From GWE2-42-39 sp034003625 (GTDB lineage Bacteria > Bacteroidota > Bacteroidia > Bacteroidales > Prolixibacteraceae): a stretch of 64,000 nucleotides of DNA. Position 1 is the first letter of the stretch; each line of letters opens with the position of its first letter. Below, in pieces: positions 1 through 9,257 of this stretch. The notes beneath the pieces were generated by a model, which saw only the letters and a program-made list of their open reading frames with translations, was not told the DNA's origin and did no database searches. The position numbers and the translations under genes are program-made. The DNA is taken from positions 32,530-96,529 of the forward strand of contig JAVEYG010000015.1 in the NCBI GenBank assembly GCA_034003625.1. Direction: 5' to 3'.

Positions 1-139
1 CGATTTTTAATCGCGATTGAAAATCAGTTACCCGGTTTGTAAATAAAATAACATGGAGCTGCTGCAAAAAAGTCTCTCTGTTTGGAAGGGTTGGGGGGCT
101 TTTCATTATCTTGCTTCGGTTTTATCGACACCGATGCAC

Positions 140-3037
140 ATGAAGAAAATACTATACTTTCTGGCTCTCGCGTTTATCCTGCCGGTTGCCGCATTTTCCC
201 AGTATTTTGAAACCGGGCAGGACCCGGCGGGTATCCGTTGGCGGCAGATCAACACGCCAAATTTCCAGCTTATTTTTCCTGAAGATTTTGAACCTCAGGC
301 CCAACGTGTGGCCTACATTTTTGAAAAAGTGTACGATTATTCGTTAGAAAATTTGGGACGGGCCCCCCGGAAAATATCGGTGATACTGCACACCCACACC
401 GTGAAGTCGAATGCGCTGGTGGCCTGGGCGCCCCGGCGTGTCGAATTTTTTACCACGCCCCATCAGCAGGTTTATGCACAGGACTGGCTTGAACAACTGG
501 CCATTCACGAGTTTGCCCACGTAGTGCAAATGGACCGTGTGCAACAGGAACTGCCCAGGCTCTTTACCCTTTTGTTAGGCGAACAGGCTGCTGCTGCCGT
601 AGTGGGGGCTTACCTTCCGTTCTGGCTCCTCGAAGGCGACGCAGTGAGCAACGAAACGGCTTTTACGCGGGCCGGCCGCGGCCGTTTGCCTTCATTTCTG
701 ATGGAGAACAAAGCCCTCGCGCTTGAAAAAAGAAACTATTCGCTGAATAAATTATATCTTGGTTCGTACAAAGAGTATGTCCCCGATCATTATTCTTTGG
801 GCTATTGGTTTGCAGGAAAAGTGAAGGAGAAATACGGTGCAGAAATATGGAATACCGCGATGAGCAGTGCTGCCCGTAAACCGCTTTTGCTGCGGCCTGT
901 CCATTCGGCGCTGAAAAAAGAAACCGGGATGGGGCAGGAGGCTCTTTTTAAACAGGTGTTTTCAGAATTAAAGGAAGAGTGGCAGCAGGAACTTGCCGAT
1001 GCCGGGGTGCGCGGTTACCCGGTAATTTCGCCTGCCAAAAAATATTTTGCCAGTTACCTGTATGCCCATCCGTACAAAGGGAACCTGTATGCCCTGCGGG
1101 AATCGCTCGACGATATTCCCCGCATCGTGCGCATCGACAGCCTGAAAAACGAACAAGTGGTACACACGCCTGCATGGCTTTTCAGGGAATCGTTTTCCGG
1201 CGAAAAGAACCTGTTGATTTGGTCCGAAAACCAGCCCGACATCCGCTGGACGCATTCCGACCGTTCGGTAATCGGTATTTTTGACCTCGAATCGGGGGCG
1301 AAAAGAAGGCTCCGTACCGAAAATAAACTGTTTGCCCCCCAAATATCGCCCGGCCTATCGACTTTTGCGGCGGTTGAAATAGATTCCCGCAACCGCTATT
1401 TTTTGTCTGTATTTGATCTGAAAACGGGCGAACGGAAACTGCAATACGCGGCACCTGATAACCAGTTATTTTTTACGCCCTGCTGGGACGAAACCGGCGA
1501 CCGCCTGTTTTTTGTTGCCCTGAAACCGGAAGGGAAATACATGGCCTCGCTGAAAATAGGGGAAGAGCGGCATGTAGTGCTTTCCGAAGCATCATTTGCA
1601 AATATTAAAAACCCGGTGTATCATTCAGGAAAACTATATTTTGTGGGAAGTTATTCGGGAATCGACAACCTTTACGCGATTGATTTGATGAGCCGGAATA
1701 AATACCAGCTGACATCAGTAAAATTCGGGGCCGATTATCCTGTTGTTTCTGAAAAGGATGGTGAAATTATTTTCAGTAATTATTCGTCGAACGGTTTTGT
1801 GCTGGCCAAACTGGCCAACCAGCCGGAAAACTGGCAGAAGTTGGATGATTTTCCGGATAGAAAATTTGAATTGGCTGAAAACCTGTCGGCACAAATGAAG
1901 GGCCGTCTGGAGCTGCAAAAGCCCGATTCGGTGGCATACCCCTCGAAAAAGTATAGTAAATTAGGCCATGCCCTGAATTTTCACAGTTGGGCTCCGCTTT
2001 TTGTCGATTCCGACGAGTACGGGATCAGGCCGGGCGTTTCGCTGTTTTCGCAAAATAAATTAGGGACGGCAGTGCTAAAATTGGGGTACGACTACGACCG
2101 CTCCCAAAAAACAGGGAAGTTCGTCACAGGGCTTACCTATTCGGGCTGGTACCCCGTTCTCGAGGCTGGCCTGAAAGTCGGAAAAAGCGCTTCGGAGTAT
2201 TACCAGATCACGCAGACAGTGAACCAGCAGGGACAGGTAATCAAACAGGATACGGTGGTAAAGCGTTTTCTCTGGAACGAGCAGGAACTGAACCTGAACA
2301 CGAACCTTCCGCTGAACCTGAGTTCGGGCCGATACCTCCGCTTGTTGCAGCCGGAGGTGATATATGAATACACAAAGGTGGCACACGAGCGCAGTACGCC
2401 CGATAATTTTTTTAGCGGGAATTACCAGACCCTTAGCTACCGTTTGTATTTTCATAACCTGCACCGGATGTCTCACCAGGATATTCAACACGACTGGGGA
2501 CAGATTGTGGAACTGGTTTACCGTCATTCGCCGTTTGGGAATATGGATTTCGGGGACCTTGTGGCTGCTCAGTCATATTTATATTTTCCCGGATTGGCAA
2601 AAAATCACGGCTTCCGCTTTTACAACGGGATACAGGAAAAAACCATGGCAGGCCGGAATTCCTTTTCGAACGTGATCCGTACCCCGCGCGGTTACCACAG
2701 TATGCAGAATACCCGGTTTTATTCGTTTGCCGGCGATTACCGGTTTCCGATTGCCTGTCCCGACATAGGCATTGGCAAATGGGCGTACATCAAGCGGGTC
2801 AAAGCCTCGCTGTTTTACGACTATGGCAGTTTGCAGGCGCCAGTGTTCAACGATGACGGAAAATACCTGTACAGTGTAGGGCATACCATGCAGTCGGCAG
2901 GTGTTGAATTCCGGTCTGATTTGCATGTATTGCGTTTCTTCGCACCCATAGAGGCAGGCATTCGCACTACTTACCGACCTGATTTTCAGGATGTGCAGTT
3001 TGAATTACTGTTTTCGGTCGATTTCTCTGGTTTTTAA
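140..3037 (+). CDS. Secreted gluzincin-like / TolB propeller / barrel protein
   Basis: About 965 residues. An N-terminal signal peptide (residues 1-20, Lys-Lys then a hydrophobic run ending Ala-Phe-Ser-Gln) is followed by a peptidase-like domain with HEFAH at residues 123-127, the HExxH zinc motif. The middle has repeated short beta-blades resembling TolB/WD40-like propellers. The last ~330 residues alternate aromatic and polar strands, as in an outer-membrane beta-barrel. I see the motif and repeats directly; barrel insertion and proteolysis are inferred. An in-frame ATG at 53 would put 29 non-signal residues before the signal peptide, so I prefer ATG 140 (or 134). The gene is convergent with the HdeD-like gene. 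The substrate is unknown. Confidence 0.8.
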   Translation: MKKILYFLALAFILPVAAFSQYFETGQDPAGIRWRQINTPNFQLIFPEDFEPQAQRVAYIFEKVYDYSLENLGRAPRKISVILHTHTVKSNALVAWAPRRVEFFTTPHQQVYAQDWLEQLAIHEFAHVVQMDRVQQELPRLFTLLLGEQAAAAVVGAYLPFWLLEGDAVSNETAFTRAGRGRLPSFLMENKALALEKRNYSLNKLYLGSYKEYVPDHYSLGYWFAGKVKEKYGAEIWNTAMSSAARKPLLLRPVHSALKKETGMGQEALFKQVFSELKEEWQQELADAGVRGYPVISPAKKYFASYLYAHPYKGNLYALRESLDDIPRIVRIDSLKNEQVVHTPAWLFRESFSGEKNLLIWSENQPDIRWTHSDRSVIGIFDLESGAKRRLRTENKLFAPQISPGLSTFAAVEIDSRNRYFLSVFDLKTGERKLQYAAPDNQLFFTPCWDETGDRLFFVALKPEGKYMASLKIGEERHVVLSEASFANIKNPVYHSGKLYFVGSYSGIDNLYAIDLMSRNKYQLTSVKFGADYPVVSEKDGEIIFSNYSSNGFVLAKLANQPENWQKLDDFPDRKFELAENLSAQMKGRLELQKPDSVAYPSKKYSKLGHALNFHSWAPLFVDSDEYGIRPGVSLFSQNKLGTAVLKLGYDYDRSQKTGKFVTGLTYSGWYPVLEAGLKVGKSASEYYQITQTVNQQGQVIKQDTVVKRFLWNEQELNLNTNLPLNLSSGRYLRLLQPEVIYEYTKVAHERSTPDNFFSGNYQTLSYRLYFHNLHRMSHQDIQHDWGQIVELVYRHSPFGNMDFGDLVAAQSYLYFPGLAKNHGFRFYNGIQEKTMAGRNSFSNVIRTPRGYHSMQNTRFYSFAGDYRFPIACPDIGIGKWAYIKRVKASLFYDYGSLQAPVFNDDGKYLYSVGHTMQSAGVEFRSDLHVLRFFAPIEAGIRTTYRPDFQDVQFELLFSVDFSGF

Positions 3038-3041
3038 ACTT

Positions 3042-3065
3042 TTTCACGCGAAACCGCGAAGCTGC
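3042..3065. terminator. Weak hairpin between convergent genes
   Basis: CGCG-AAAC-CGCG forms a short hairpin, followed on the minus strand by an A/T stretch, in the 32-bp gap between two convergent genes. It could terminate either transcript. The stem is short, so this is tentative. Confidence 0.3.
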
Positions 3066-3069
3066 AAAA

Positions 3070-3660
3070 TTATTCTTTCACCTCTTCGTATTCGGTATCG
3101 ACTACCCCGGGGTTTTGTTTTGCCTGTATTTGTCGTAGTTTACGGATTTTAAACGACCACAACAGCTCGCCAAGCCCGTATACAAACACCACGATGCCGA
3201 AAAGTACCAACACGGCCCGGGCGCTTTCAAACGGGTGGGCGATCAAAATGATACCAGCCACCAATGAAACCATCGAAATGACCAGCATTGGCCACGAAAA
3301 ACCGATCCGTCCCCTTGTGCCAAGCAGGTTCATCAGTTGCGAAGCCCCGGCCAGCACCAATAACAGGCCGATCACAAAAACAAATACATTTACTAAAAGC
3401 GTTGGGAAAACAACCAGGATGAAGCCGATCACTAAATTGGAAACGCCTCTTGGCACAATCGGGAGTACCTTCCTTTGTTTGGTGCTGAAATAATCAGTCA
3501 GAAAGGCGATAAGGCCGTCGGCCAGCAATACAATTCCCAGAAACTGCATCAATGTTTTCAGGGAGAAACCGGGGACCGCCACCACTGTGATCCCGGCCAG
3601 CATGGCCAGAATCCCCCGTAATAAAAGGCGGTTGGGATTTGCAGAGGTAAAAAGTATCAT
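3070..3660 (-). CDS. HdeD/DUF308-family membrane protein
   Basis: 196 residues with about six hydrophobic segments arranged as three hairpins. Repeated patterns such as GILAMLAGI, GFILVVFPT and SLVAGIILIAHP are typical of the DUF308/HdeD family, which in enterobacteria includes an acid-stress membrane protein. The C-terminus is cytosolic-looking, with a basic stretch then an acidic end (DTEYEEVKE). It is an inner-membrane protein with no known reaction. It lies downstream of, and in the same direction as, the metallophosphoesterase gene (70 bp gap), but nothing shows that they share a function. Confidence 0.8.
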   Translation of the reverse strand: MILFTSANPNRLLLRGILAMLAGITVVAVPGFSLKTLMQFLGIVLLADGLIAFLTDYFSTKQRKVLPIVPRGVSNLVIGFILVVFPTLLVNVFVFVIGLLLVLAGASQLMNLLGTRGRIGFSWPMLVISMVSLVAGIILIAHPFESARAVLVLFGIVVFVYGLGELLWSFKIRKLRQIQAKQNPGVVDTEYEEVKE

Positions 3661-3730
3661 GTGTTTTGTTTTTTAAGCAAGTATAAATATACCACCATTC
3701 CGGCAATTAGCTCATTCTTTGGGAAAAATA

Positions 3731-4942
3731 CTATTGTTTTCGGCGGATTGTGATCTTTGTAATTTCAGGCCGCATTTCTACCCGCCCTGCAAAACCGATG
3801 GTCCCCAGCCCCCGGTTCACATACAGAAACCGGTTATCCTGGCGGTACAGGCCTCCCCAGTGCTTCTGGATAAAAAACATGGGGCTGAACTCAATCCCGG
3901 CCAGACGGAAGCCAAATTGCAGGCCGTGTGTATGCCCTGCCAGGGTAAGCAGGATGTTGGTATGCGGGATCACCTGTGCCTGCCAATGGGCCGGGTCGTG
4001 GCTCATCAAAATTGAAAAAGCGCCCGGAGGGATCCCTGCCGTAGCTTTGTCTATGTCGGCATACTGTGGGAACGGGTCGTGCCCCCAGTTTTCGACGCCA
4101 ATGATGTAAAGGGTTGTATCGCCGATCACAATACGGCGGTTTTCGTTCAGCAGTAAATCAAAACCCATTTCCCGGATCGAATCGCGGATGGCAGCCAGGT
4201 TTTCTGTCCGTTCTCCCGGCGACCTCCATTGGTAATAATCACCGTAATCGTGGTTCCCGGTGATGGCCAGCTTGCCATAATCGGCCTTCATTTCCCTGAA
4301 ATAACGGACGTACCCTTCGGTTTCCGGGCTGAAATTATTCACCATGTCGCCGGTAAAAAGCAACAAGCCGGGTTTTAGTTTCTCAATGATTTTGCAGGTT
4401 TTTCGCACAATTGCCTTGTCCCCGTTCAGGCTTCCAAGGTGAATATCCGAAATCTGGACGATCGTTAATCCGTCGAGTTGTTCCGGCAGGGAATCGAACG
4501 AGAGGGAAATTTCTTCTACCCGGATTTGCTTTTTATCTGCCAGCACACTGTATGCCATGGTCAGCATTACCCCGAGGACAATAATTAAACCCGAAGTAAA
4601 TATAACTTGTCCGATATATTTATTAATCAGCGAAATAATTCCTGTAATAATCGTGAATAAACTCAGGATGGCTTTGGGGACAAGGTTGAAAAAAGTAAGT
4701 ACCAGCACAAAATTGAAATATCCGTAACTGGTCGTATTTTTCAGCCGTTCGGGGTTGGCAAAAGTGTATAAAAATGCAGCAACAATGTACAACGCGACGG
4801 CCCAGTACAGAATGCTGAAGGTCACTTTTTGCCGTCGCGTTGATCGGGACATGGAACGATATAAACCTGTAAACGAAATGATTTCGATGCCGATGTATAC
4901 CAGCATAAAGATGAAAAAAACAGAAACAGGCAGGCCACGCAT
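3731..4942 (-). CDS. Membrane-anchored metallophosphoesterase
   Basis: 403 residues. The first ~150 contain four or five transmembrane segments. A calcineurin-like phosphoesterase domain follows, with all family metal-ligand motifs visible in order: SDIHLG, GDMVNN, GNHDYG, SHDPAHW and AGHTHG. This matches the YaeI/YkuE-like group of membrane-linked phosphoesterases, some of which act on lipid-linked pyrophosphates. The precise substrate here cannot be read from sequence. The catalytic set is complete, so the enzyme should be active. The first ATG gives a hydrophobic N-terminus typical of the group. Confidence 0.87.
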   Translation of the reverse strand: MRGLPVSVFFIFMLVYIGIEIISFTGLYRSMSRSTRRQKVTFSILYWAVALYIVAAFLYTFANPERLKNTTSYGYFNFVLVLTFFNLVPKAILSLFTIITGIISLINKYIGQVIFTSGLIIVLGVMLTMAYSVLADKKQIRVEEISLSFDSLPEQLDGLTIVQISDIHLGSLNGDKAIVRKTCKIIEKLKPGLLLFTGDMVNNFSPETEGYVRYFREMKADYGKLAITGNHDYGDYYQWRSPGERTENLAAIRDSIREMGFDLLLNENRRIVIGDTTLYIIGVENWGHDPFPQYADIDKATAGIPPGAFSILMSHDPAHWQAQVIPHTNILLTLAGHTHGLQFGFRLAGIEFSPMFFIQKHWGGLYRQDNRFLYVNRGLGTIGFAGRVEMRPEITKITIRRKQ

Positions 4943-5109
4943 AAAATGTATTGTTCGTTATCAGGACAAATTCCTGGCGTAAAAATAAGAAAATTGAATA
5001 TCCTCAAGTTACCTGATGCCATTCAATTTTGGAACGATAACATCATCTTTTTGAAAGATATAAACGAAATGGGTATAATGGTTTTCTACATTCGTTGCGA
5101 CAATAAATG

Positions 5110-5267
5110 AAAAGAGTCTGTCCAACAAGTTCTAAAATTCGCAATTCTTGTCACCCTGACATAGTGAAGGGTCTCCTGTTTTGCGCTATACACAACAGAT
5201 GCCTCGCTATGTTCAGCATGACAAAACAATATTGGTACAACACGAAGCTTTTGGAACAGCCTCTTTT
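5110..5267. repeat. ~158-bp imperfect palindromic intergenic repeat
   Basis: The outer arms AAAAGAGTCTGTCCAACAAG (from 5110) and the complement ending at 5267 match with few mismatches. An inner arm around GTCACCCTGACATAG (5150-5164) pairs with CTATGTTCAGCATGAC (5207-5222). The whole element could fold into one long hairpin. The inner sequence resembles a dispersed intergenic hairpin common in Bacteroidota genomes (recollection, not checked). No transposase is present, so it is MITE- or REP-like at most. Small ORFs inside it are by-products of the palindrome. Confidence 0.6.
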
Positions 5268-5301
5268 TATTTTGATTTTGAGTGGCGATGCGTCAATCGC
5301 C

Positions 5302-5384
5302 TTTTTGTAAAAATCAAAGTGCAGATACGTTGTAGTTTACAGGCTTTTGTTTTTCAGCACTTTGACACTTGGTGATCCCACCGG
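5302..5384 (+). repeat. ~80-bp direct repeat, copy A (left of NRPS locus)
   Basis: This sequence recurs in the same orientation at 41413-41495 with roughly 85% identity by eye. Each copy has a hairpin (AAAGTGC ... GCACTTT) followed by GTGATCCCACCGG. In copy B the latter continues into a tRNA 3'-end-like sequence. The two copies bracket the whole biosynthetic locus, so they may be the left and right attachment sites of an island. A dispersed intergenic repeat is the main alternative. Confidence 0.6.
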
Positions 5385-5385
5385 A

Positions 5386-5574
5386 GAAATGTCGAATTTT
5401 TTACTTGAAGTTAGGAACCCGATGGTATTGATCGCAAGAGATGGATTAAGTAACGAAACATTCAATCAGATTTTTATTATACCGTCTAATGGTAGGGAGT
5501 CAGTGAAGCTTACCGGTTCTGCCACCAGGGTTGAACAATTTTCATGGAGCCCTGATTTTTTTTTTAAACATTAA
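5386..5574 (+). pseudogene. Fragment of a TolB-propeller/S9-peptidase-like gene
   Basis: About 62 codons read in frame directly after repeat A. They contain NPMVLIARDG, NQIFIIPSNGRESVKLTG and VEQFSWSPD, the typical blade pattern of TolB/WD40-like propellers (...SWSPDG...). The frame has no start of its own beyond the repeat, and it runs into a T-run (Phe-Phe-Phe) and a stop just where the conserved Gly should be. I read it as a gene remnant trapped at the repeat junction. The identity of the parent gene is uncertain. Confidence 0.45.
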
Positions 5575-5700
5575 TTACTAACTTGCTCGAAAATCAAAAA
5601 TCAATGAATAGGTCTTGCAACTTATACTTATCTTTTTGTAAAGGGTCTTTGTGTCAGTTTGTTATTGATGCCGGATCAGGGATAAAAGAGCCAACATTGC

Positions 5701-5718
5701 AAATCCTGACAAGGATTT
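5701..5718. repeat. Short perfect inverted repeat before exporter operon
   Basis: AAATCCT-GACA-AGGATTT is a perfect 7-bp stem with a 4-nt loop, 31 bp upstream of the ABC exporter start. It may be a leader hairpin or an operator. No clear Bacteroidota promoter (TTTG / TAnnTTTG) could be fixed around it. Confidence 0.3.
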
Positions 5719-5749
5719 CGGCCTTTCATGTTAACCATTCTTTAAAAGT

Positions 5750-7369
5750 ATGAACCTCCTTCAGTTTCTTCAAAAGGAGTCTGATAAGCCTTTATTAAAG
5801 CTGGCTTTATTTACTGCGTTGTCCGGTCTTTCAAGTACGGGTGTGATCGCCTTGGTCAACATTGCAGCGATAAAAGGCACCACACAAACGGTCAGTTTCA
5901 GTCATTTTTTAATGTTCCTCGTTGTGGTAGGGATCTTCATTACCACACAAAAATATATTCTCACAGAAGGGGTCGTCCTTATTGAAGACATTCTCAACAA
6001 AATCAGGTTAAGACTTTCGGACAAGATCCGGCGGGCAGATCTTCTGAACATCGAGAGAATAGGGAATGCCAAGATTTACAACCGGTTGACACAGGAATTG
6101 GTGTTCATCTCCCAAATGTCGGTTTACCTGATCACGGCTTTGCAGTCGGCAATTATGCTCATCTTTATTTTTGGTTATATCGCCTTTTTGAACTTCGTCG
6201 CTGCAATCATCCTGCTGGTTATTTTATTGATCGGAGTGATGCTTTTCAACAAAAACAATAAAAAAGTGTATGCCAAACTGGATGAAACAAACAAGGCCGA
6301 ACTCGACTATTTCAGGTCGCTGACAGACATTTTGGACGGATTGAAGGAAATCAAACTGAACAGAAAAAAAAGCAATGATTTGTATGCAAGCCACAACCAG
6401 ATTTCTTCGGTGTTAAAAAAACTGAAAGTCGCCACCGGATATCTTTTTTCAAAGAATATGGTTTTTTCGCAAGCGTTCATTTACATTGTACTGGGAGCTA
6501 TCGTGTTTGTGCTACCTCAACTGAAACCCGACTTTTCGAAAGAAATAATCAGCACGACTACTGCCATGTTGTTCGCCATCGGGCCCTTGTCATCGCTGGT
6601 GTCGATGATCCCGCAGTATGAGCAGCTCAATCTGTCCGTCAGAAATATAAATTTGCTGGAAGAAGAGTTGGACCAGTATATGAACCTGGACGAAGTGCAA
6701 CAGCCTGAAGGGGAAAACCGCTTTCTCCATTTCAGTAAAATTGAATTGAGGGGGCTTCGCTTTCAGTTCAGGAATGGCGAAAACTCAGACGCGTTTGCAA
6801 TCGGTCCGCTGGATTTGACCATCAACCGGGGAGAAACTATCTTTTTGATTGGCGGCAACGGAAGCGGTAAAACCACGCTGTTAAAAGCGCTCACATTGCT
6901 TTACAGCAAACTGGATTCCGGTAATATATATGTGGACAACAGGCTCGTGGACAATACCAGTTATCTGGAATACCGGGAGCTTTATTCCGCGGTTTTTTAC
7001 GATTTTCACCTTTTTGATAAATTGTACGGTCTGGAACAGGTTGATCCCGCCAGGGTAAACGAGCTATTGAAACTGATGCAGATTGAGCATAAGACAGAGT
7101 TCCGCGATAACCGGTTTACCAGGCAGAACCTGTCTACCGGACAAAGAAAGCGCCTGGCATTGATTGTTACATTGCTCGAGGATAAACCGATCTTTATTTT
7201 CGACGAATGGGCTGCCGATCAGGATCCGCAGTTTAAAGACTACTTCTATGATGTTTTATTGAAAAAACTAAAAGCTGAAGGGAAAACAGTTATCGCTGTC
7301 AGCCACGACGACCGGTATTTCCATGTAGCCGACAGAGTGATTAAAATGGATTACGGTAACTTTGTATAA
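5750..7369 (+). CDS. Cyclic-peptide export ABC transporter (PvdE/SyrD type)
   Basis: 539 residues, with a membrane domain (about six hydrophobic segments, residues 15-290) fused to an ATPase domain. Walker A is GGNGSGKTT near residue 368, the signature is LSTGQRKR near 460, and Walker B is PIFIFDEWAADQDP near 480, followed by an AVSHDDRYF switch His. The FDEWAADQDP form of Walker B and the overall length match the cyclic-peptide export family that moves pyoverdine precursors and syringomycin-like lipopeptides across the inner membrane. It is the first gene of a rightward operon facing the NRPS operon. Its obvious cargo is the product of the two megasynthases, which supports (but does not prove) a macrocyclic or lipopeptide product. 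Confidence 0.9.
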   Translation: MNLLQFLQKESDKPLLKLALFTALSGLSSTGVIALVNIAAIKGTTQTVSFSHFLMFLVVVGIFITTQKYILTEGVVLIEDILNKIRLRLSDKIRRADLLNIERIGNAKIYNRLTQELVFISQMSVYLITALQSAIMLIFIFGYIAFLNFVAAIILLVILLIGVMLFNKNNKKVYAKLDETNKAELDYFRSLTDILDGLKEIKLNRKKSNDLYASHNQISSVLKKLKVATGYLFSKNMVFSQAFIYIVLGAIVFVLPQLKPDFSKEIISTTTAMLFAIGPLSSLVSMIPQYEQLNLSVRNINLLEEELDQYMNLDEVQQPEGENRFLHFSKIELRGLRFQFRNGENSDAFAIGPLDLTINRGETIFLIGGNGSGKTTLLKALTLLYSKLDSGNIYVDNRLVDNTSYLEYRELYSAVFYDFHLFDKLYGLEQVDPARVNELLKLMQIEHKTEFRDNRFTRQNLSTGQRKRLALIVTLLEDKPIFIFDEWAADQDPQFKDYFYDVLLKKLKAEGKTVIAVSHDDRYFHVADRVIKMDYGNFV

Positions 7370-7395
7370 TTGGACGACGCTAATTATTAACGCGA

Positions 7396-8277
7396 ATGAG
7401 CTTGAAAATTAAAGAAATATTCAGAGAAACCGGCAGGCAATTCAACGAATTGAAAAAAGGAATTGCCCGGTTTTGGGACAAACACACCATGGGAATAACC
7501 ATGACCTTGTTAGTCTTTGTTTTTTTCGTCGCGCTTTTCTGGAACCGCATTTTTATTTCTATCGATTCCGGAGAGCAGGGAATCCGTTGGTCGCGTATTA
7601 GCGGTACCCGCCTTGACGAACAGTATGGAGAAGGATTGCACATCATTTGGCCTTGGGACAAAATGTATATCTACACGACACGTATCCAGACAAAAGGCGG
7701 AACCATGCAAATCCTTACGTCGGAAGGGCTTTCGATAAACGTTGAATTTATTTACCGGTTTTATGCCATCAGGGATTCTATTCCGGTCATTCATAAAAAT
7801 CTGGGAGTGAACTATGCTGAAACATTTGTGGCTCCTGAGGTGGAAGCCGCTTCAATGTCAATTATCGGTAATTATTCACCGGAAGAACTCTACAAGGTTT
7901 CATCGCTCGTTGTCCAGTCCACCATCAAATATTACCTGAATAAGCAATTGATAGCGCGTAATATTGTCGTAGACGATTACCTGATTAAAAAAATCAGCCT
8001 CCCCGACATTGTTTCTCAGTCCATTGAAAAGAAAATTGTGGCCGAACAATTATCGTATGAGTTTGACTACAAGATTATAACTGAAGAGAAAGAGAAAAAG
8101 CGGAAAGCCATTGAAGCGGAGGGGATTAAAAATTTCGAAGAAATTTCGAACATCCCCATCCTGAAATGGAAAGGATTGGAAGTGACATCGGATTTTGCCA
8201 AATCACAGAACGCCAAAATCATTATCATGGGAACCGGTGATAAGGATTTGCCATTATTATTAAATACAGAAAAATGA
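7396..8277 (+). CDS. SPFH/prohibitin-family membrane protein
   Basis: 293 residues with an amphipathic/basic N-terminus, one transmembrane helix (residues 33-52), then an SPFH/Band-7 domain. The domain opens with IDSGEQGIRWSRISGTRLDEQYGEGLH, cited only as a landmark (residues 56-82), and ends in a charged coiled-coil (EEKEKKRKAIEAEG). Proteins of this type form membrane microdomain rings that scaffold other proteins. It starts 26 bp after the exporter gene and overlaps the next gene by 4 bp (ATGA), so it is co-translated with a binding protein and a Cache protein. A role in organising an export or sensing complex is inference. Confidence 0.8.
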   Translation: MSLKIKEIFRETGRQFNELKKGIARFWDKHTMGITMTLLVFVFFVALFWNRIFISIDSGEQGIRWSRISGTRLDEQYGEGLHIIWPWDKMYIYTTRIQTKGGTMQILTSEGLSINVEFIYRFYAIRDSIPVIHKNLGVNYAETFVAPEVEAASMSIIGNYSPEELYKVSSLVVQSTIKYYLNKQLIARNIVVDDYLIKKISLPDIVSQSIEKKIVAEQLSYEFDYKIITEEKEKKRKAIEAEGIKNFEEISNIPILKWKGLEVTSDFAKSQNAKIIIMGTGDKDLPLLLNTEK

Positions 8278-9257
8278 AAATACTCCTTTTCATCTTTTTG
8301 TCTTTGTCATTCTCACCATTTTGCCTGTCTCAACAGAAACAGTTGAAAAAGGTAAACTTTCTGCCATCATGGGTGGCACAGTCTCAATTTGCCGGGTATT
8401 ATATGGCTAAGGAGAAAGGGATCTATGAAAAGTATGGGATGGATGTTACTATTATCAGCGGGGGCTACGATAAACAGGTTAGTGAATATTTAAAAGAAGG
8501 TAAGGCCGATTTTGGAACAATGTACCTGACATCCGCAATAAAGGAGCGTGCAGACAGTATCAATCTTGTCAACATTGGGCAGGTTTTCCAGCAAAGCGGT
8601 ATCATGTTCGTTGCCAAAAAAGAGTCGGGTATAGACCGGATCGAAGATTTTTCGGGAAAAAAAATTGCCGTATGGCGGACAGTCCTGGAAGAAATGACCG
8701 TTGGTTTTCTGAATAAAAACCACATAAACGCCGACGTGATCCGCATCAATGAAGGGGTAAATATTTTTCTGAAAAATGCGGTAGATATCTGTGTGGGCAT
8801 GTCCTATAATGAATATAACCGTCTGGTTAATTTTGGGATGAATCGCGACGAGCTGAGTGTTTTTTGTCTGAAAGATTTTGAAATGGGTTTTCCCGAAGAC
8901 GGTATTTATTGTATGGAGGAAACGATTCAGGAAGATCCCGTTTTATGTGAAAATTTCGTTAAGGCCTCGATGGAAGGTTGGGAATATGCATTTTCGCATC
9001 GGGAAGAAACCGTACAGGTATTACGTAAAATTCAGAAGCAGGAAAATATATCGGACAACCTGACGCATTTGACATGGATGCTTGATGGAGTCCAACAACT
9101 TATAAAACCAGCCGGGGAAAAAAATGTCGACGAGGGGGAGCTGTTGAAAACGGATTATGAAAAAGCAGTCAAATTTTTGCTGGATGAAAAGGTGATCGAT
9201 ATGGAAACGGAATTTAATAATTTTTACAGAGGTTTCGTAAAAAATGGACAACGGTAA
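8274..9257 (+). CDS. NMT1/THI5-like substrate-binding protein
   Basis: 327 residues with a Sec signal peptide (residues 1-20, no lipobox). The periplasmic binding fold follows, with family marks FLPSWVAQSQFAGYYMAKEKG, cited as a landmark (residues 30-50), then YGMDVTIISGG and the later GKKIAVWR. NMT1-like proteins normally deliver pyrimidine, taurine or nitrate-type ligands to ABC permeases. No matching permease or ATPase is present here, so it may act as a ligand sensor rather than a transporter part. It overlaps the SPFH gene by 4 bp and the Cache gene by 14 bp, indicating tight coupling. The ligand is not predictable. Confidence 0.8.
   Translation: MKILLFIFLSLSFSPFCLSQQKQLKKVNFLPSWVAQSQFAGYYMAKEKGIYEKYGMDVTIISGGYDKQVSEYLKEGKADFGTMYLTSAIKERADSINLVNIGQVFQQSGIMFVAKKESGIDRIEDFSGKKIAVWRTVLEEMTVGFLNKNHINADVIRINEGVNIFLKNAVDICVGMSYNEYNRLVNFGMNRDELSVFCLKDFEMGFPEDGIYCMEETIQEDPVLCENFVKASMEGWEYAFSHREETVQVLRKIQKQENISDNLTHLTWMLDGVQQLIKPAGEKNVDEGELLKTDYEKAVKFLLDEKVIDMETEFNNFYRGFVKNGQR

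Noticed and set aside
53..139. First gene starting at 53
   Set aside because: It would put 29 non-hydrophobic residues before a clear signal peptide.
5107..5375. Small ORFs in the palindromic repeat region
   Set aside because: They are readings of inverted-repeat DNA and have no protein-like composition.
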